Source: Lytechinus pictus (taxonomy: Eukaryota > Echinodermata > Echinoidea > Temnopleuroida > Toxopneustidae). From it: a stretch of DNA of 64,000 nt. How positions within the stretch are numbered: position 1 is the first letter of the stretch; each line of letters starts with the position of its first letter. The stretch spans positions 581,001 to 645,000 of the forward strand of contig NW_026974141.1 of assembly GCF_037042905.1 (NCBI RefSeq), in the 5' to 3' direction. Both the position numbers and the translations under genes were made by a program. Below the pieces are notes generated by a model. The model did not search any database and was not told the DNA's origin. It was given only the letters and a program-made list of their open reading frames with translations. Below are positions 49,001 to 55,890 of this stretch, one piece after another.

Positions 49001-49292
49001 TGTTTGCCTTGTTCGAAGATATGGTAGTCGCTGGGATGCTATTATGTCCTTCAGCCAGCCTCCCTCCGAAAGTTCTCCCACAATAAGAGGAGCATGGCTG
49101 CACCACCTGTGTTGTACCACCACCAGGGGAAGGTAACTTACCCCCCTCACAGAAGGGAGGGGAAGCATCAGGATGATCGGCAGGTGGTGGGGAGGGGTCT
49201 AAAGGAACTTGGCCTAATGCGGTAGACTGGACAACTGCATTGACAGCATTGCTAAGCTGATCAACGTTGATGGTTGCTAGTGTGTCGTTCAT
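35589..49292 (-). CDS. PRDM4: PRDM4-like PR-domain zinc-finger protein, 10 coding exons
   Basis: Gene-level entry. Coding exons in transcription order: 48948-49292, 47589-47724, 46459-46630, 45093-45946, 44528-44677, 44045-44160, 41508-41766, 39771-40046, 37553-37731, 35589-37085. All have GT-AG junctions and every phase agrees (0,1,2,1,1,0,1,1,0). The product is about 1325 aa: a Gln/Pro/Ser-rich N-terminal half, a CxxC...CxxH zinc knuckle, a TRARQSLP motif, a PR/SET domain, three plus two plus two zinc fingers, and a low-complexity tail. PRDM4 is a nuclear transcriptional regulator linked to cell-cycle control and neurotrophin signalling in mammals (established). The assignment rests on the knuckle-PR-finger order and on finger features such as FRQKAHL, the spacing, and the final FITKYHLSRHLKSC finger. 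Vertebrate PRDM4 (about 800 aa) ends at that finger; here about 430 more residues follow. Confidence 0.88.
37553..37731 (-). CDS. PRDM4: PRDM4-like, exon 9: two C2H2 fingers
   Basis: Acceptor ATTGTTACAG, donor GTAAGC, enters with two bases completing a Gly codon and ends in phase 0. It encodes FTCETCNKSFRQKAHLVSHQ...H and LQCFVCERMFGRQSDLSYHM...H, with a TGKRD-type linker. Confidence 0.92.
37780..38115 (-). mobile_element. CR1/L2-type LINE 3' fragment
   Basis: The minus-strand frame carries KLSSAEKRFAVAAAKTWNAI...LGFKSSLKTYLF, the conserved C-terminus of this LINE group (compare SASKSWNDLP...FKKSLKTHLF at 54820-54920). It is followed by GCGCTATGG and an ATT-repeat tail at 37780-37800. It lies in PRDM4 intron 8. 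Confidence 0.85.
38590..38957 (-). mobile_element. CR1/L2-type LINE 3' fragment
   Basis: The minus-strand frame reads EVLNGMAPKYLQNPVMPYTP, ...LRSS..., and RAFSASAPSLWNNL, matching the same LINE C-terminal region. A tail with GGCGCTATATAAATGCC follows towards 38590. A separate insertion from 37780-38115. Confidence 0.85.
39447..39722 (+). mobile_element. tRNA-derived SINE, second family
   Basis: The A-box TGGCTCAGTGGATAAG and B-box AGGTTCAATTC are followed by CCTTTGGCAAGGCATT, CTACCCAGTTAATGGGTACC and an ATTATT tail after GAGCGCTGTCTAGATG. It lies in PRDM4 intron 8, about 50 bp before the exon-8 donor on the opposite strand. Confidence 0.85.
39771..40046 (-). CDS. PRDM4: PRDM4-like, exon 8: three C2H2 fingers
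   Basis: Acceptor TTATTTCAG, donor GTATGG. Fingers: MKCQKCHESFPGNTHLQCHM...H, YKCDVCSYVFSSSSKLRTHL..H and HRCKICHKGFTDRSNLRAHS..H. The first finger has a longer His spacing. The exon starts by completing a Cys codon from exon 7 and ends in phase 1. Confidence 0.92.
40147..40256. mobile_element. Diverged copy of the GCGTTTCATSAA MITE family
   Basis: Contains CAGCCAATCACATTCAAGG and GTCAGATCTGACAACTTGTC, matching the copies at 55626-55784 and 61281-61440. One end is degraded. Confidence 0.7.
40257..40387. mobile_element. 131-bp MITE, TIR GGGYCCSGTAAYRCAAAGSTTAGC
   Basis: The left end GGGTCCCGTAACACAAAGG and the inverse of the right end (GGGGCCGGTAATGCAAAGC) are imperfect inverted repeats. The central AATCAATCATAG/ATTGATTCTACATTG words fold together. 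Confidence 0.7.
40541..41000 (-). mobile_element. tRNA-derived SINE, interrupted by a second SINE
   Basis: Reverse-orientation SINE: ATT tail at 40541, TATAGCGCACG, CCTCACCTGGGTTGAATGC, the inverted B-box near 40757 and, after the insertion, the rest of the head (ACTAGACCATGATC) at 40986-41000. Confidence 0.85.
40803..40977 (+). mobile_element. 5'-truncated SINE nested in a SINE, TSD TTAACCAC
   Basis: Plus-oriented SINE body from TGTGCTGCACTCGACCCAGG to the ATTATT tail, without a tRNA head. TTAACCAC occurs immediately before (40795-40802) and after (40978-40985), a clean 8-bp target-site duplication within the head of the older SINE. Confidence 0.88.
41270..41350 (+). mobile_element. SINE/LINE 3' tail fragment
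   Basis: CACTCTGCCGAGTGG followed by GGCGCATTACAAATCCC and ATTATT repeats, the tail type shared by the local SINEs and CR1/L2 LINEs. Confidence 0.5.
41415..41507 (-). mobile_element. MITE fragment whose edge forms the exon-7 donor
   Basis: On the minus strand GTGAACCCCACCACAAAATG, CACTCCTTCATGC and AGTGTTGAAT match the element at 46227-46435. The first six bases (GTGAAC) are the splice donor of PRDM4-like exon 7. Confidence 0.7.
41508..41766 (-). CDS. PRDM4: PRDM4-like, exon 7: second half of the PR/SET domain
   Basis: Acceptor ATGTGACAG, phase 0 start, donor GTGAAC leaving one base, which fits exon 8. It encodes SCSNWMMFIKMSKDHNLMAF, IYFTSLTKIQPGEELVVWYS and KEYARL, hallmark PR-domain strands (NWM.F..., N.MA.., I.PG.EL.V.Y). 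The last residues (VVLKI) are encoded in sequence resembling a MITE edge. The canonical SET catalytic NHS motif is absent, as in most PRDM proteins. Confidence 0.9.
42275..43574. mobile_element. 1.3-kb element with 14-bp TIR and internal tandem array
   Basis: TGTCTCACCTGCAT at 42275-42288 is matched exactly inverted at 43561-43574. The interior is an imperfect tandem array of about 150-190-bp units containing CTTATGTCCAAGTTTCATGA, GTTATGATGGTAATTCAACA, CCAAAGTTCATTGACC and TGACCTTTGACCTTGGTCAT. TTAACCTTCGGTTAAGATTT occurs twice near the right end, followed by CCGCCGTCGG...GCGGCG. Similarity to the copy at 1820-2270 extends outside the left TIR (AAGTGGAAYGCCTC), so the true boundary may be larger. 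Confidence 0.7.
43575..44044. other. PRDM4 intron 6 remainder
   Basis: AT-rich, with a LINE-like tail near 43930-43980 (GAAATAAATTGAAATTG followed by A-rich). No exon. Confidence 0.4.
44045..44160 (-). CDS. PRDM4: PRDM4-like, exon 6: first half of the PR domain
   Basis: Acceptor ATTTCTTGAAG, donor GTAAGA, starts with two bases and ends in phase 0. It encodes GVYAKREILPNTRFGPVVGK and ends HKTWR. GVxAKxxIxxxTxFGPxxG is the conserved PR-domain entry. Confidence 0.9.
44528..44677 (-). CDS. PRDM4: PRDM4-like, exon 5: zinc knuckle and SLP motif
   Basis: Acceptor TTGATTAG at 44678, chosen because it alone keeps phase with exon 4 and restores a knuckle: W-CISC-RSIVK-CCPH, then VVVADKAVETRARQSLPDLL. 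A nearer AG (GTAG before ATCTATTG) would shift the frame into stops. Donor GTAAAT. Confidence 0.85.
45093..45946 (-). CDS. PRDM4: PRDM4-like, exon 4: Pro/Gln/Ser-rich region
   Basis: Acceptor TTTCTCATCCAG, donor GTAAGT. 285 residues rich in Pro, Gln, Ser and Leu, including a repeated VLPTGQSGQSQVSPF / VLPNAQTGLTAGQTGQSEVV motif. Probably a disordered regulatory region. Basic cluster near the end (SRVRVKSRNEPGEQNRKHK). Confidence 0.88.
46227..46435. mobile_element. 209-bp MITE, TIR GTTAGTGA...GAACCCCAYCA
   Basis: The left end GTTAGTGACTGAACCCCATC and the inverse of the right end (GTTAGTGAACCCCACCAG) are related. Internal CACTCCTTCATGC...GAGTGTTGAAT matches 41415-41507. It lies in PRDM4 intron 3, 24 bp past the exon-3 donor. 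Confidence 0.7.
46459..46630 (-). CDS. PRDM4: PRDM4-like, exon 3
   Basis: Acceptor TATATTTCAG, donor GTAGGG, phases 1 to 2. It encodes GSNWVLVPTQAQIPPPIQCN and SITYRPSSGFKQGAPISVSL. No known domain. Phases match both neighbours. Confidence 0.85.
46670..46806 (+). repeat. (GAT)n microsatellite
   Basis: Triplet array in PRDM4 intron 2, about 40 bp upstream (in transcript sense) of the exon-3 acceptor. Frames through it are artefacts. Confidence 0.95.
47030..47470 (+). pseudogene. Decayed CR1/L2-type LINE 3' region
   Basis: In broken frames the plus strand reads LIDYCNSLF, KNSAVRIVTR and WNIIPYNSRQFKSALKTYL, corresponding to SRIDYCNGLL, LQNWAARLIL and SWNDLPL...FKKSLKTHL of the element at 52430-55016. 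Many stops. In PRDM4 intron 2. Confidence 0.8.
47589..47724 (-). CDS. PRDM4: PRDM4-like, exon 2
   Basis: Acceptor GTGACTTCACAG, donor GTAGTA, phase 0 to 1. It encodes TPGPVVLVPNPGVQAGQRVV and a Gln/Asn-rich stretch. No known domain. Confidence 0.85.
48096..48490 (+). mobile_element. 395-bp TTAA-flanked MITE (copy 2)
   Basis: Same length as, and near-identical to, 34332-34726 in opposite orientation, with TTAA at 48092-48095 and 48491-48494 and the palindrome GAGCGTCGGGCCCGACGCTC. It lies in PRDM4 intron 1. Confidence 0.87.
48948..49292 (-). CDS. PRDM4: PRDM4-like, exon 1 (start codon)
   Basis: ATG at 49292-49290, donor GTGAAC, ends in phase 0. It encodes MNDTLATINVDQLSNAVNAV and a Pro-rich/Gln-rich stretch. 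A possible acceptor (AAAAGAAAAG) just upstream suggests a 5' UTR intron. Confidence 0.82.
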
Positions 49293-49845
49293 TGTAATCC
49301 ATGCCCTTTTCTTTTAATTAAAAAAAAAGAGACACAATTTTAGAATCACTGGTAACTAAAATAGGAAATAATATACAGCCTGAATGACTGGATTATACTC
49401 TGGGGCAATTCCATAAAATGATCAACCTTTTTGTACTTCCTACCCCCCCCCCCCCCTCCCCCCATTTTCGTCTGTCTTGCTTGATTTACTTCACTTCATT
49501 AACAGTTTTGACACCGATTTCTATATCAAAGTTATTGATGGTAATAATGCGCAGCTAAAATAAATCATTTTATCAACAATTAAGCAACTATTTTGGGGTC
49601 TAGAGCGCGATTTAAATCGCCGAAATTGATTGCCGTGCACAACTCTACGTGTCCGATATTTGGAAACTGTGTTTCGTCTGTGTCCGATTTTTGGCAAAAA
49701 ACAAGCCTCTGGCTCTGGTAGTAAGCAAATAGTTTCCGTGTACCAGAATTTTTCGAATCTATTTTTTATGACATTAATATTCAACATTTGTACTACGGAA
49801 ATAAACATAAAGTTTAAAAGTTTTTTTTGGGGGGTCCAATTATGC

Positions 49846-50022
49846 TTAAAGCTAAATGAACGTAGTTGCAGTAAAACACTGATTTCGTGAGAAAGTCTGT
49901 AAAACCAAGATAAAGTATTGATATATCATCGTGGATCTAGATCTGGTACAGTTACATAAACTGAACTTTGTGAAATCATAATATCTAGCTAAAAAACACA
50001 CTGAAGATCGCCAACACAGTTG
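49846..50022 (+). mobile_element. Partial third copy of the 395-bp TTAA MITE
   Basis: From TTAAAGCTAAATGAACG through GTTACATAAACTGAACTTTG to about 50022. The right half, including the palindrome, is missing and the sequence passes directly into a LINE fossil. Confidence 0.75.
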
Positions 50023-50029
50023 GCTCAGA

Positions 50030-50815
50030 ACCATCTTTTCAAGAGAGTCCTTGGGATTCCCAATACTGCGGCTAACGAATGTGTCTTCCTGCTAACCGGT
50101 CTTCTTCCCATCAGTGCTAGAATAGATTATGAAAAGCTTCTGCTCTTAGGGCAACTTCTTATTAGATCAGATCAGGTTTGAGTATGGAACCTTCCTTCTA
50201 GCACTGCATGCCAACACCCGAACAGTCAAGTCCCTTAGGTGTATTCTTCAGAAATATGGGCTACCACCACTTGAAGACCTGCTTGTCAACCCCATCCCAT
50301 ATCGAGCGTGGAAGCCCACCATCAATAAGGCCATCAACGATCATGTCCAAGCTCAGATGGTCCAGGGAGCCACTTCCAAGCCTTCTCTTGTTTGCTGGAC
50401 ACCGAGGCCCTTCACTGATCCTTTGGAGCTTTACCCCAAGGACCCCCCCCCCCCCCTCTTCCATTATCCGACAAGCCTTGACTGTGAGAGCACAACTCCT
50501 TACATCAACATACCTTACCCAGTCCAGGCTCTGCAAAATTGGGAAGAAAACAGACCCAACTTGTGCCCTGTGTAAACTTGAAGAGGACACTACAGAGCAT
50601 ATCCTTACCAAATGCCCATGTACCCTCCACCTACGCAACACCCTCTTGGACAAGATAAGGAATCTCCTAAAGGATTTCCCCTCTTCAGCAACCTCCTTCA
50701 ATACCAGCAATCCCTGCCAACTCACAGCAGCCATCCTACTACCCTATGATGCTTCCCTCCCTCACCCGTTAAATGCCTTGATCCTAAAAGCTACCCTGCA
50801 CTTTCATCTTTAAGC
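50030..50815 (+). pseudogene. Non-LTR retrotransposon fragment (RT C-terminal region)
   Basis: Frameshifted remnant. The frame ending at 50813 contains CALCKLEEDTTEHILTKCP, the C-x2-C-x~9-H-x4-C zinc-finger-like motif at the C-terminus of many LINE reverse transcriptases. Another frame upstream reads GIPNTAANECVFLLTGLLPI. A poly-C run at 50443-50455 shifts the frame. Not a host gene. A different family from the LINE at 52.4 kb. Confidence 0.75.
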
Positions 50816-50929
50816 TGCATATCCTTTTCTTGTCCCTTAAACCTGTCAACTCTCAGTAACCTGCCTGTCTTTTAATCCCCCTGGACTTGACATTTACCAG
50901 ACTCATTGACTCAAGAATTCATCAAAACG

Positions 50930-51210
50930 TAATGTTGGGGAAGTACAATAAGAAACAAGATGGCGGCGTAAACATCGGGCAAGTCTCTTCCGTCTTTTCA
51001 CAATATTTTTTCATTTTTTTGATGAATTCTTGTTTTAAAAATAACAACGAGAGCGTAGAAATGTCGGAAATGAAGTTTTATCCCATTTACATGATTTAGA
51101 GCTAGATCTTTTAGAAGGAAAGTAGAAATCTCGGGGGGCGAAAGTTTCAGGGTTTTTTGCGGTACACGCAGACGAATGGGGAGGACTGCCTGGCTTCGTA
51201 TGAGGGTAAG
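50930..51210. promoter_or_regulatory. Candidate divergent promoter (YY1 site, GTAAGT donor)
   Basis: CAAGATGGCGGCG at 50957-50969 matches the YY1 consensus (AANATGGCGGC), which is usually at transcription starts. On the plus strand a good donor (GAGG|GTAAGT) sits at 51206 with no coding exon before it, consistent with a 5' UTR exon splicing forward, possibly to the TPMT-like gene. On the minus strand the site faces PRDM4-like exon 1 at 49.3 kb. Inference only. Confidence 0.4.
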
Positions 51211-52100
51211 TAACCTTACATTAGTAAATGATTTTTACTCTCTAGAAGCCGCCTGGCTACCCACAACTGGAATTTATCTTTAAATGTCCGATATTTGGGC
51301 ACTAAGTTTAATTTAAATTTTAATTTTCTTCACTTTTCACTTCACCTCTTTCACCCCTTTAACTTAAGTTTAAGATTAAAATGCATTTTTTTAACACACC
51401 CCTCTTCCCATTATTACATGTCTATATCATATATACCGGTTAGGTTGGAGACTTGGAGTGGGACTGCACAGGAGAAACTGGCAGGCTTTCTCTGATCCTG
51501 ACCCTGTCGGGCTCGCCTCGGCCTCGGCTCGGACTCGATCGCTGCTGAAATCACAAACAAAAAAACTAAACGAGTGGGACCGTCAAACGATTGTCGCTGA
51601 GCTAATAAATTCTCCCATTTCTGGTAGATAACTGACTTTCTGTCCTCTCATACATATGATGAGCATATTAAATGTGATTTTGTGGCAAAATAGTTCATGA
51701 AACCCAATGTTGTTTAACTTCAAGAGGTGTTTTCAGCGAAATTCAGCCCCTTTTTCGTGCAAGCACCTGTAAACAAAACAAAGATGAAGTTACTTATAAA
51801 TTTCACGCTACACCAATATATATAATCAAAGTGTACCGTATAGCCGAAACGTCCAATCGAAAAAGAAAATCAAAACGCCAAAGAGGTTGAAAATTATCTT
51901 TCGGTAATTTGTAGAATATATGATACTTTTTTTTGTTTGATGCGGAATCCTACAAGATAAATCAATGAAAATGTAAAAATGAATACCCAGACGTCAAGTC
52001 AGGCCCTAGATGTAACCATGATGATGAATCATTTTGTTACTTTTATGTAACTTTGTTTGTAACTTGCAAGGCTTAGAAACAAACTAAAACAGGCCTTATA

Positions 52101-52319
52101 CACAGTAAAAACGCTGTTTAAGATTTTATACAACGCTGTTTACTATATGAACTTTACAGTATTTGTTTAACCGTTTAAACAATCATGTTTAATTTATTGA
52201 AAATTAGATATTGAAAATTAAACTTTGTTGCTTAAGATTTAAACAGTTTAAACAACTGTTTAAACAATTGTTGTAAGGTTCATATATTAAACAGCGTTGT
52301 ATAATTTTTTTTTACTGTG
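52101..52319. mobile_element. 219-bp TA-flanked MITE, TIR CACAGTAAAAA
   Basis: The left end CACAGTAAAAACGCTGTTTA and the inverted right end CACAGTAAAAAAAAATTATA are flanked by TA. Matching inner blocks ATACAACGCTGTTTA occur on both arms. Dense in TTTAAAC words. Confidence 0.82.
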
Positions 52320-52429
52320 TATGAAGGGGATTTTAAGGGTGTTTATTTTCGACTCGCTATATGATCCCCCCCCCTCTCTCTCTCTTTCTTTTCTCTCCCC
52401 CTCCTCCTTTTCTCTCCACCCCCTTCTTC

Positions 52430-55016
52430 AGCAAATAGATTCACAAGTTCTGACTTCTTGAAGGAATTTGATGAATACATATGTGAGATATCACTATGTC
52501 CAGGAAAATTGGTGTTATTAGGTGATTTCAACGTCCATTGGGAAGATATGAATAAAAATGATGTGCTTCACATGAGGAACACCATTTCTTCGGCTGGGCT
52601 CATTCAGCATGTCCAAGGTCCAACACACAATCTTGGTCATACTTTAGATCTAGTTTTTACCAGAGATGACTCAGTTATCTTACAGTGTCACACATTCGAC
52701 ACTTGTATTTCTGATCATTATATGATTCGTTTTTTATTGGCTCATCAGAAATCAGAGCCAGTCTCTGTTACTTCTTCCTTACGTAATTATCGCAAGATTG
52801 ATAAAGCTCAATTCAGTAATGCTTTACTTGACTTAGTTTCATCTCAACCAGAAGATTTAGATAATGTGTCTCTTTTTGACTGGTATGTTTCTGGCGTCAC
52901 TAAGGTACTCGATACCTGTGCACCATCTTCAACCAAGTCCCGCCCTCTGAAGCGACGTAGACCCTGGTTTAATCAGTCTGTACTTGTTGCTCGCCAGCAC
53001 CGACGTAAAGCAGAACGTAAATGGCGTAAAACACGACTAGATTCAGATCGCACATTGTTCATAGAAGCTAATAGGAATGTATGTCAAATCATTGATACCG
53101 CTAAAGAAGATTTCTTGAAAGAAAAGTTAGGTTCGTGTTCTGTCAAGGAGGTATATCAGATCATTCATTCACTTTTGAACAAGAAGTCGAATCAACTTCC
53201 CTTATACGAATCTGCAACCAGATTAGCTCATCAATTCTCTTTGTTTTTTGTCAACAAGATAAGGAGAATAAGAGCTGAACTTGATGCATGTACTGTACCT
53301 GTTAACATTCAGTTTAGTGATACTGAAAATCAAAATATTCCACTTTTCGCAGAATTTCAGGTGCTTTCTCAGTCAAATGTATCCAGAATCATTATGTCTT
53401 CGGCTACTAAATCCTCCCGACTTGACCCGATTCCTACATGGTTTTTGAAAGAAAACATTGTTCATTTATTACCATTGCTCACAAATGTAATCAATCAATC
53501 TCTTTCCACAGGTATTTTCCCTGATCAAGCACATTCAGCAATCATCAAACCTTTTTTGAAGAAATCAGGGTTGGACGTAAATGACATCAGTAATTATAGA
53601 CCGGTCTCAAACTTAACATTTCTAGGTAAACTCATCGAGAAGGCGGCATGTACTCAACTAGCTGATCATATTGAATCTAATAATATTTTTGATCCTCTCC
53701 AATCTGCCTATAGGCCAGGTCACAGCACCGAGTCAGCTCTGATCAAAGTAAAAAATGATATCATGTTTTCTCTCGACTCAAATAATGTAGTTTTTATGGT
53801 GCTGTTAGATTTATCTGCCGCGTTTGATACAATAGATCATAACATTTTCATATCTCGGTTATTCAATAGAATAGGCGTTAGGTCCAAAGTCTTATCCTGG
53901 TTCCAATCATACCTGTCTGGATGGACTTCGCAAGTTGATATTGACGGCACATTGTCAAATCCCATAACTCTAGAATTTGGACTCCCTCAGGGGTCAATAG
54001 TCGGACCCATAGGCTACTCAATATATACTCTTCCAGTTGGCGACATCATCCGAAATCACTGTATCAATTATCATTTTTATGCTGACGACATACAACTATA
54101 CGTTTCTTTTGATCCGAAGACTCCTGGAGCTCTCAATAATGCACTGGTTAAACTCCAGAATTGTATATCAGATATAAGACAGTGGATGATAGTGAATAAG
54201 CTAAAATTAAATGACAAAAAAACTGAATTTTTTGTTGCGGCCTCTACTTATAACTTGCGCAATCTTCCAAATGTTCAACTTGATGTTGATGGTACACTCT
54301 TTAGACCATCAGAAAAAATAAGAAACCTTGGTGTCATATTTGATTCCCGCATGTCAATGTCGTACCATATCTCTCATATCTGTAGCACAGTCACTTTTTA
54401 TTTAAGGAACATTTCTAGAATCAGAAGGTTCATTGACCAGTCTGCCTGTCACAATGCTGTTCGTTCATTGGTTCTGTCTCGTATTGATTATTGCAATGGG
54501 CTCCTTTCTACAATTCCCTCTAATCAATTAATTCGTATTCAACGACTACAAAATTGGGCAGCACGATTAATTTTACAGGTTTCCCGAGATCATCCTTCCC
54601 AACCACTCTTTAATTCTCTTCACTGGCTTCCTTTTAAACAGAGAATTACGTTCAAATTACTCTTGATTGTCTACAAAACACTGAATAAACAGGCTCCACA
54701 GTATTTAAGTAACTGCTTGAATCTGTATACACCAACTAGAGCACTTAGGTCGGCCAGTGATCACCTTCGCCTCACATATTCATTAACTCGTACATTAGCT
54801 GGTGACAGAACTTTTACAGTGTCGGCTTCAAAATCCTGGAACGACCTGCCACTAATAATTAGACAGTCTCCAACATTAGCAATTTTCAAAAAGTCATTAA
54901 AAACTCATCTCTTTCGTACTTTGTAGTTTTTAAAATATTACATTTAATTAATTCATTGTAAGCGCTTTGGGCCTAATGGGAAAAGCGCAGTACAAATAAT
55001 AAGTAATAATAATAAA
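52430..55016 (+). mobile_element. CR1/L2-type LINE, 5'-truncated, with long intact frame
   Basis: An open frame runs from about 52431 to the stop at 54924-54926, more than 820 codons. It starts inside the endonuclease domain (LVLLGDFNVHWED, HTLDLVFTRDD, SDHYMIRF), then has the reverse transcriptase: NYRPVSNLTFLGKLIEK, FMVLLDLSAAFDTIDH, GLPQGSIVGP and FYADDIQLY (catalytic YADD). The C-terminal region is YLSNCLNLYTPTRALRSA...SWNDLP...FKKSLKTHLF. The 3' end has GTAAGCGCTTTGGG...AAAGCGCAGTACAAAT and AATAATAAT repeats. The N-terminal part of the endonuclease and any ORF1 are absent. It sits in a CT-rich tract present on both sides (52365-52425 and 55022-55040). The intact frame implies recent insertion. 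Confidence 0.92.
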
Positions 55017-55625
55017 GTAATAATCTCCCTCTCTCTCTTCAATTTTGATTGTTCTCTTTTTTACTAAATTATACTTATCTTTTGATACAGAATACAAATT
55101 GAAATTTTTGATCAGCATTACTGTTTTTAATGCTTCAATTTCCTTCTCCCAACAATTACAATATTACACTCTTTCATGGGCGGAAATCCCAGGGGGGACA
55201 GGGGGGACGTGTCCCCCCTACTCAAAATAGTAGGGGGGACACAATATCAAATGTCCCCCCTACTATTTTTGGTCTTTTATGATGGTAAGAAATACATCAT
55301 TATAAATCGAAATAACACATGTATTTTGGGACGAGATGAACTTACTTTGACGATGATAACCATTTTTTTTGCTTGCCAAATTTTCCCGCCCCTTGTCCCC
55401 ATAGGCGGATCTAGGGTGATTTACATATCTTGTTCAATATGGAGTTCGAATATCAAGTTTGGAAGTCAATATACAAAACATATTTCACCTCGGAAATCGA
55501 ACTTTCATTATTTTGTGTAATTTACAAATTGGTTTTTAAAAAGTGCTCTGTAAAAATGTCAGTTTTATGGTCTGAATGTTAACATTTGCTGCTTGCGCTG
55601 CGCGCTCGCAAATTTTGATTTATCT

Positions 55626-55784
55626 GGGGAGCGTTTCATCAATATTTTCATCCGACAAGTTGTCAGATCTGACATCTTTCCATGATTTTGATTGGCTGAG
55701 AGGCACTGTTCCTATGGTAACTGTCGGATAAAATGGGACTTGTCGGATAAAACGTCCGACAAGTCCTTTCATGAAACGCCCCCC
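55626..55784 (+). mobile_element. 159-bp MITE, GGGRGCGTTTCATSAA ends
   Basis: Near-identical to 61281-61440 in the opposite orientation. Inverted ends GGGGAGCGTTTCATCAA and GGGGGGCGTTTCATGAA. Interior ATCCGACAAGTTGTCAGATC and ATTTTGATTGGCTGAGAGGC. Confidence 0.88.
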
Positions 55785-55818
55785 AGGTACCTATTATTTT
55801 CGTGTATTCCATAAAGAC

Positions 55819-55890
55819 TCGACGTTTCGGGCAGGTTGACTGTCCGTCTTCACTCCTGAAGACGGACAGTCAACCTGCACGAAACGTCGA
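55819..55890 (+). repeat. 34-bp-arm hairpin, Penelope-like remnant
   Basis: The arms 55819-55852 and 55857-55890 pair at 33 of 34 positions around a CTCC loop. CGAAACGTCGA and CTGAAGACGG resemble the ends of Penelope-like retroelements, whose terminal repeats carry hammerhead-type motifs (general knowledge). The open frame running through it to 56218 has no domain that I recognise. Confidence 0.6.

Noticed and set aside
50208-50813. 201-codon open frame as a host gene
   Set aside because: The CxLC...H...CP motif and frameshifts mark it as a non-LTR retrotransposon remnant.
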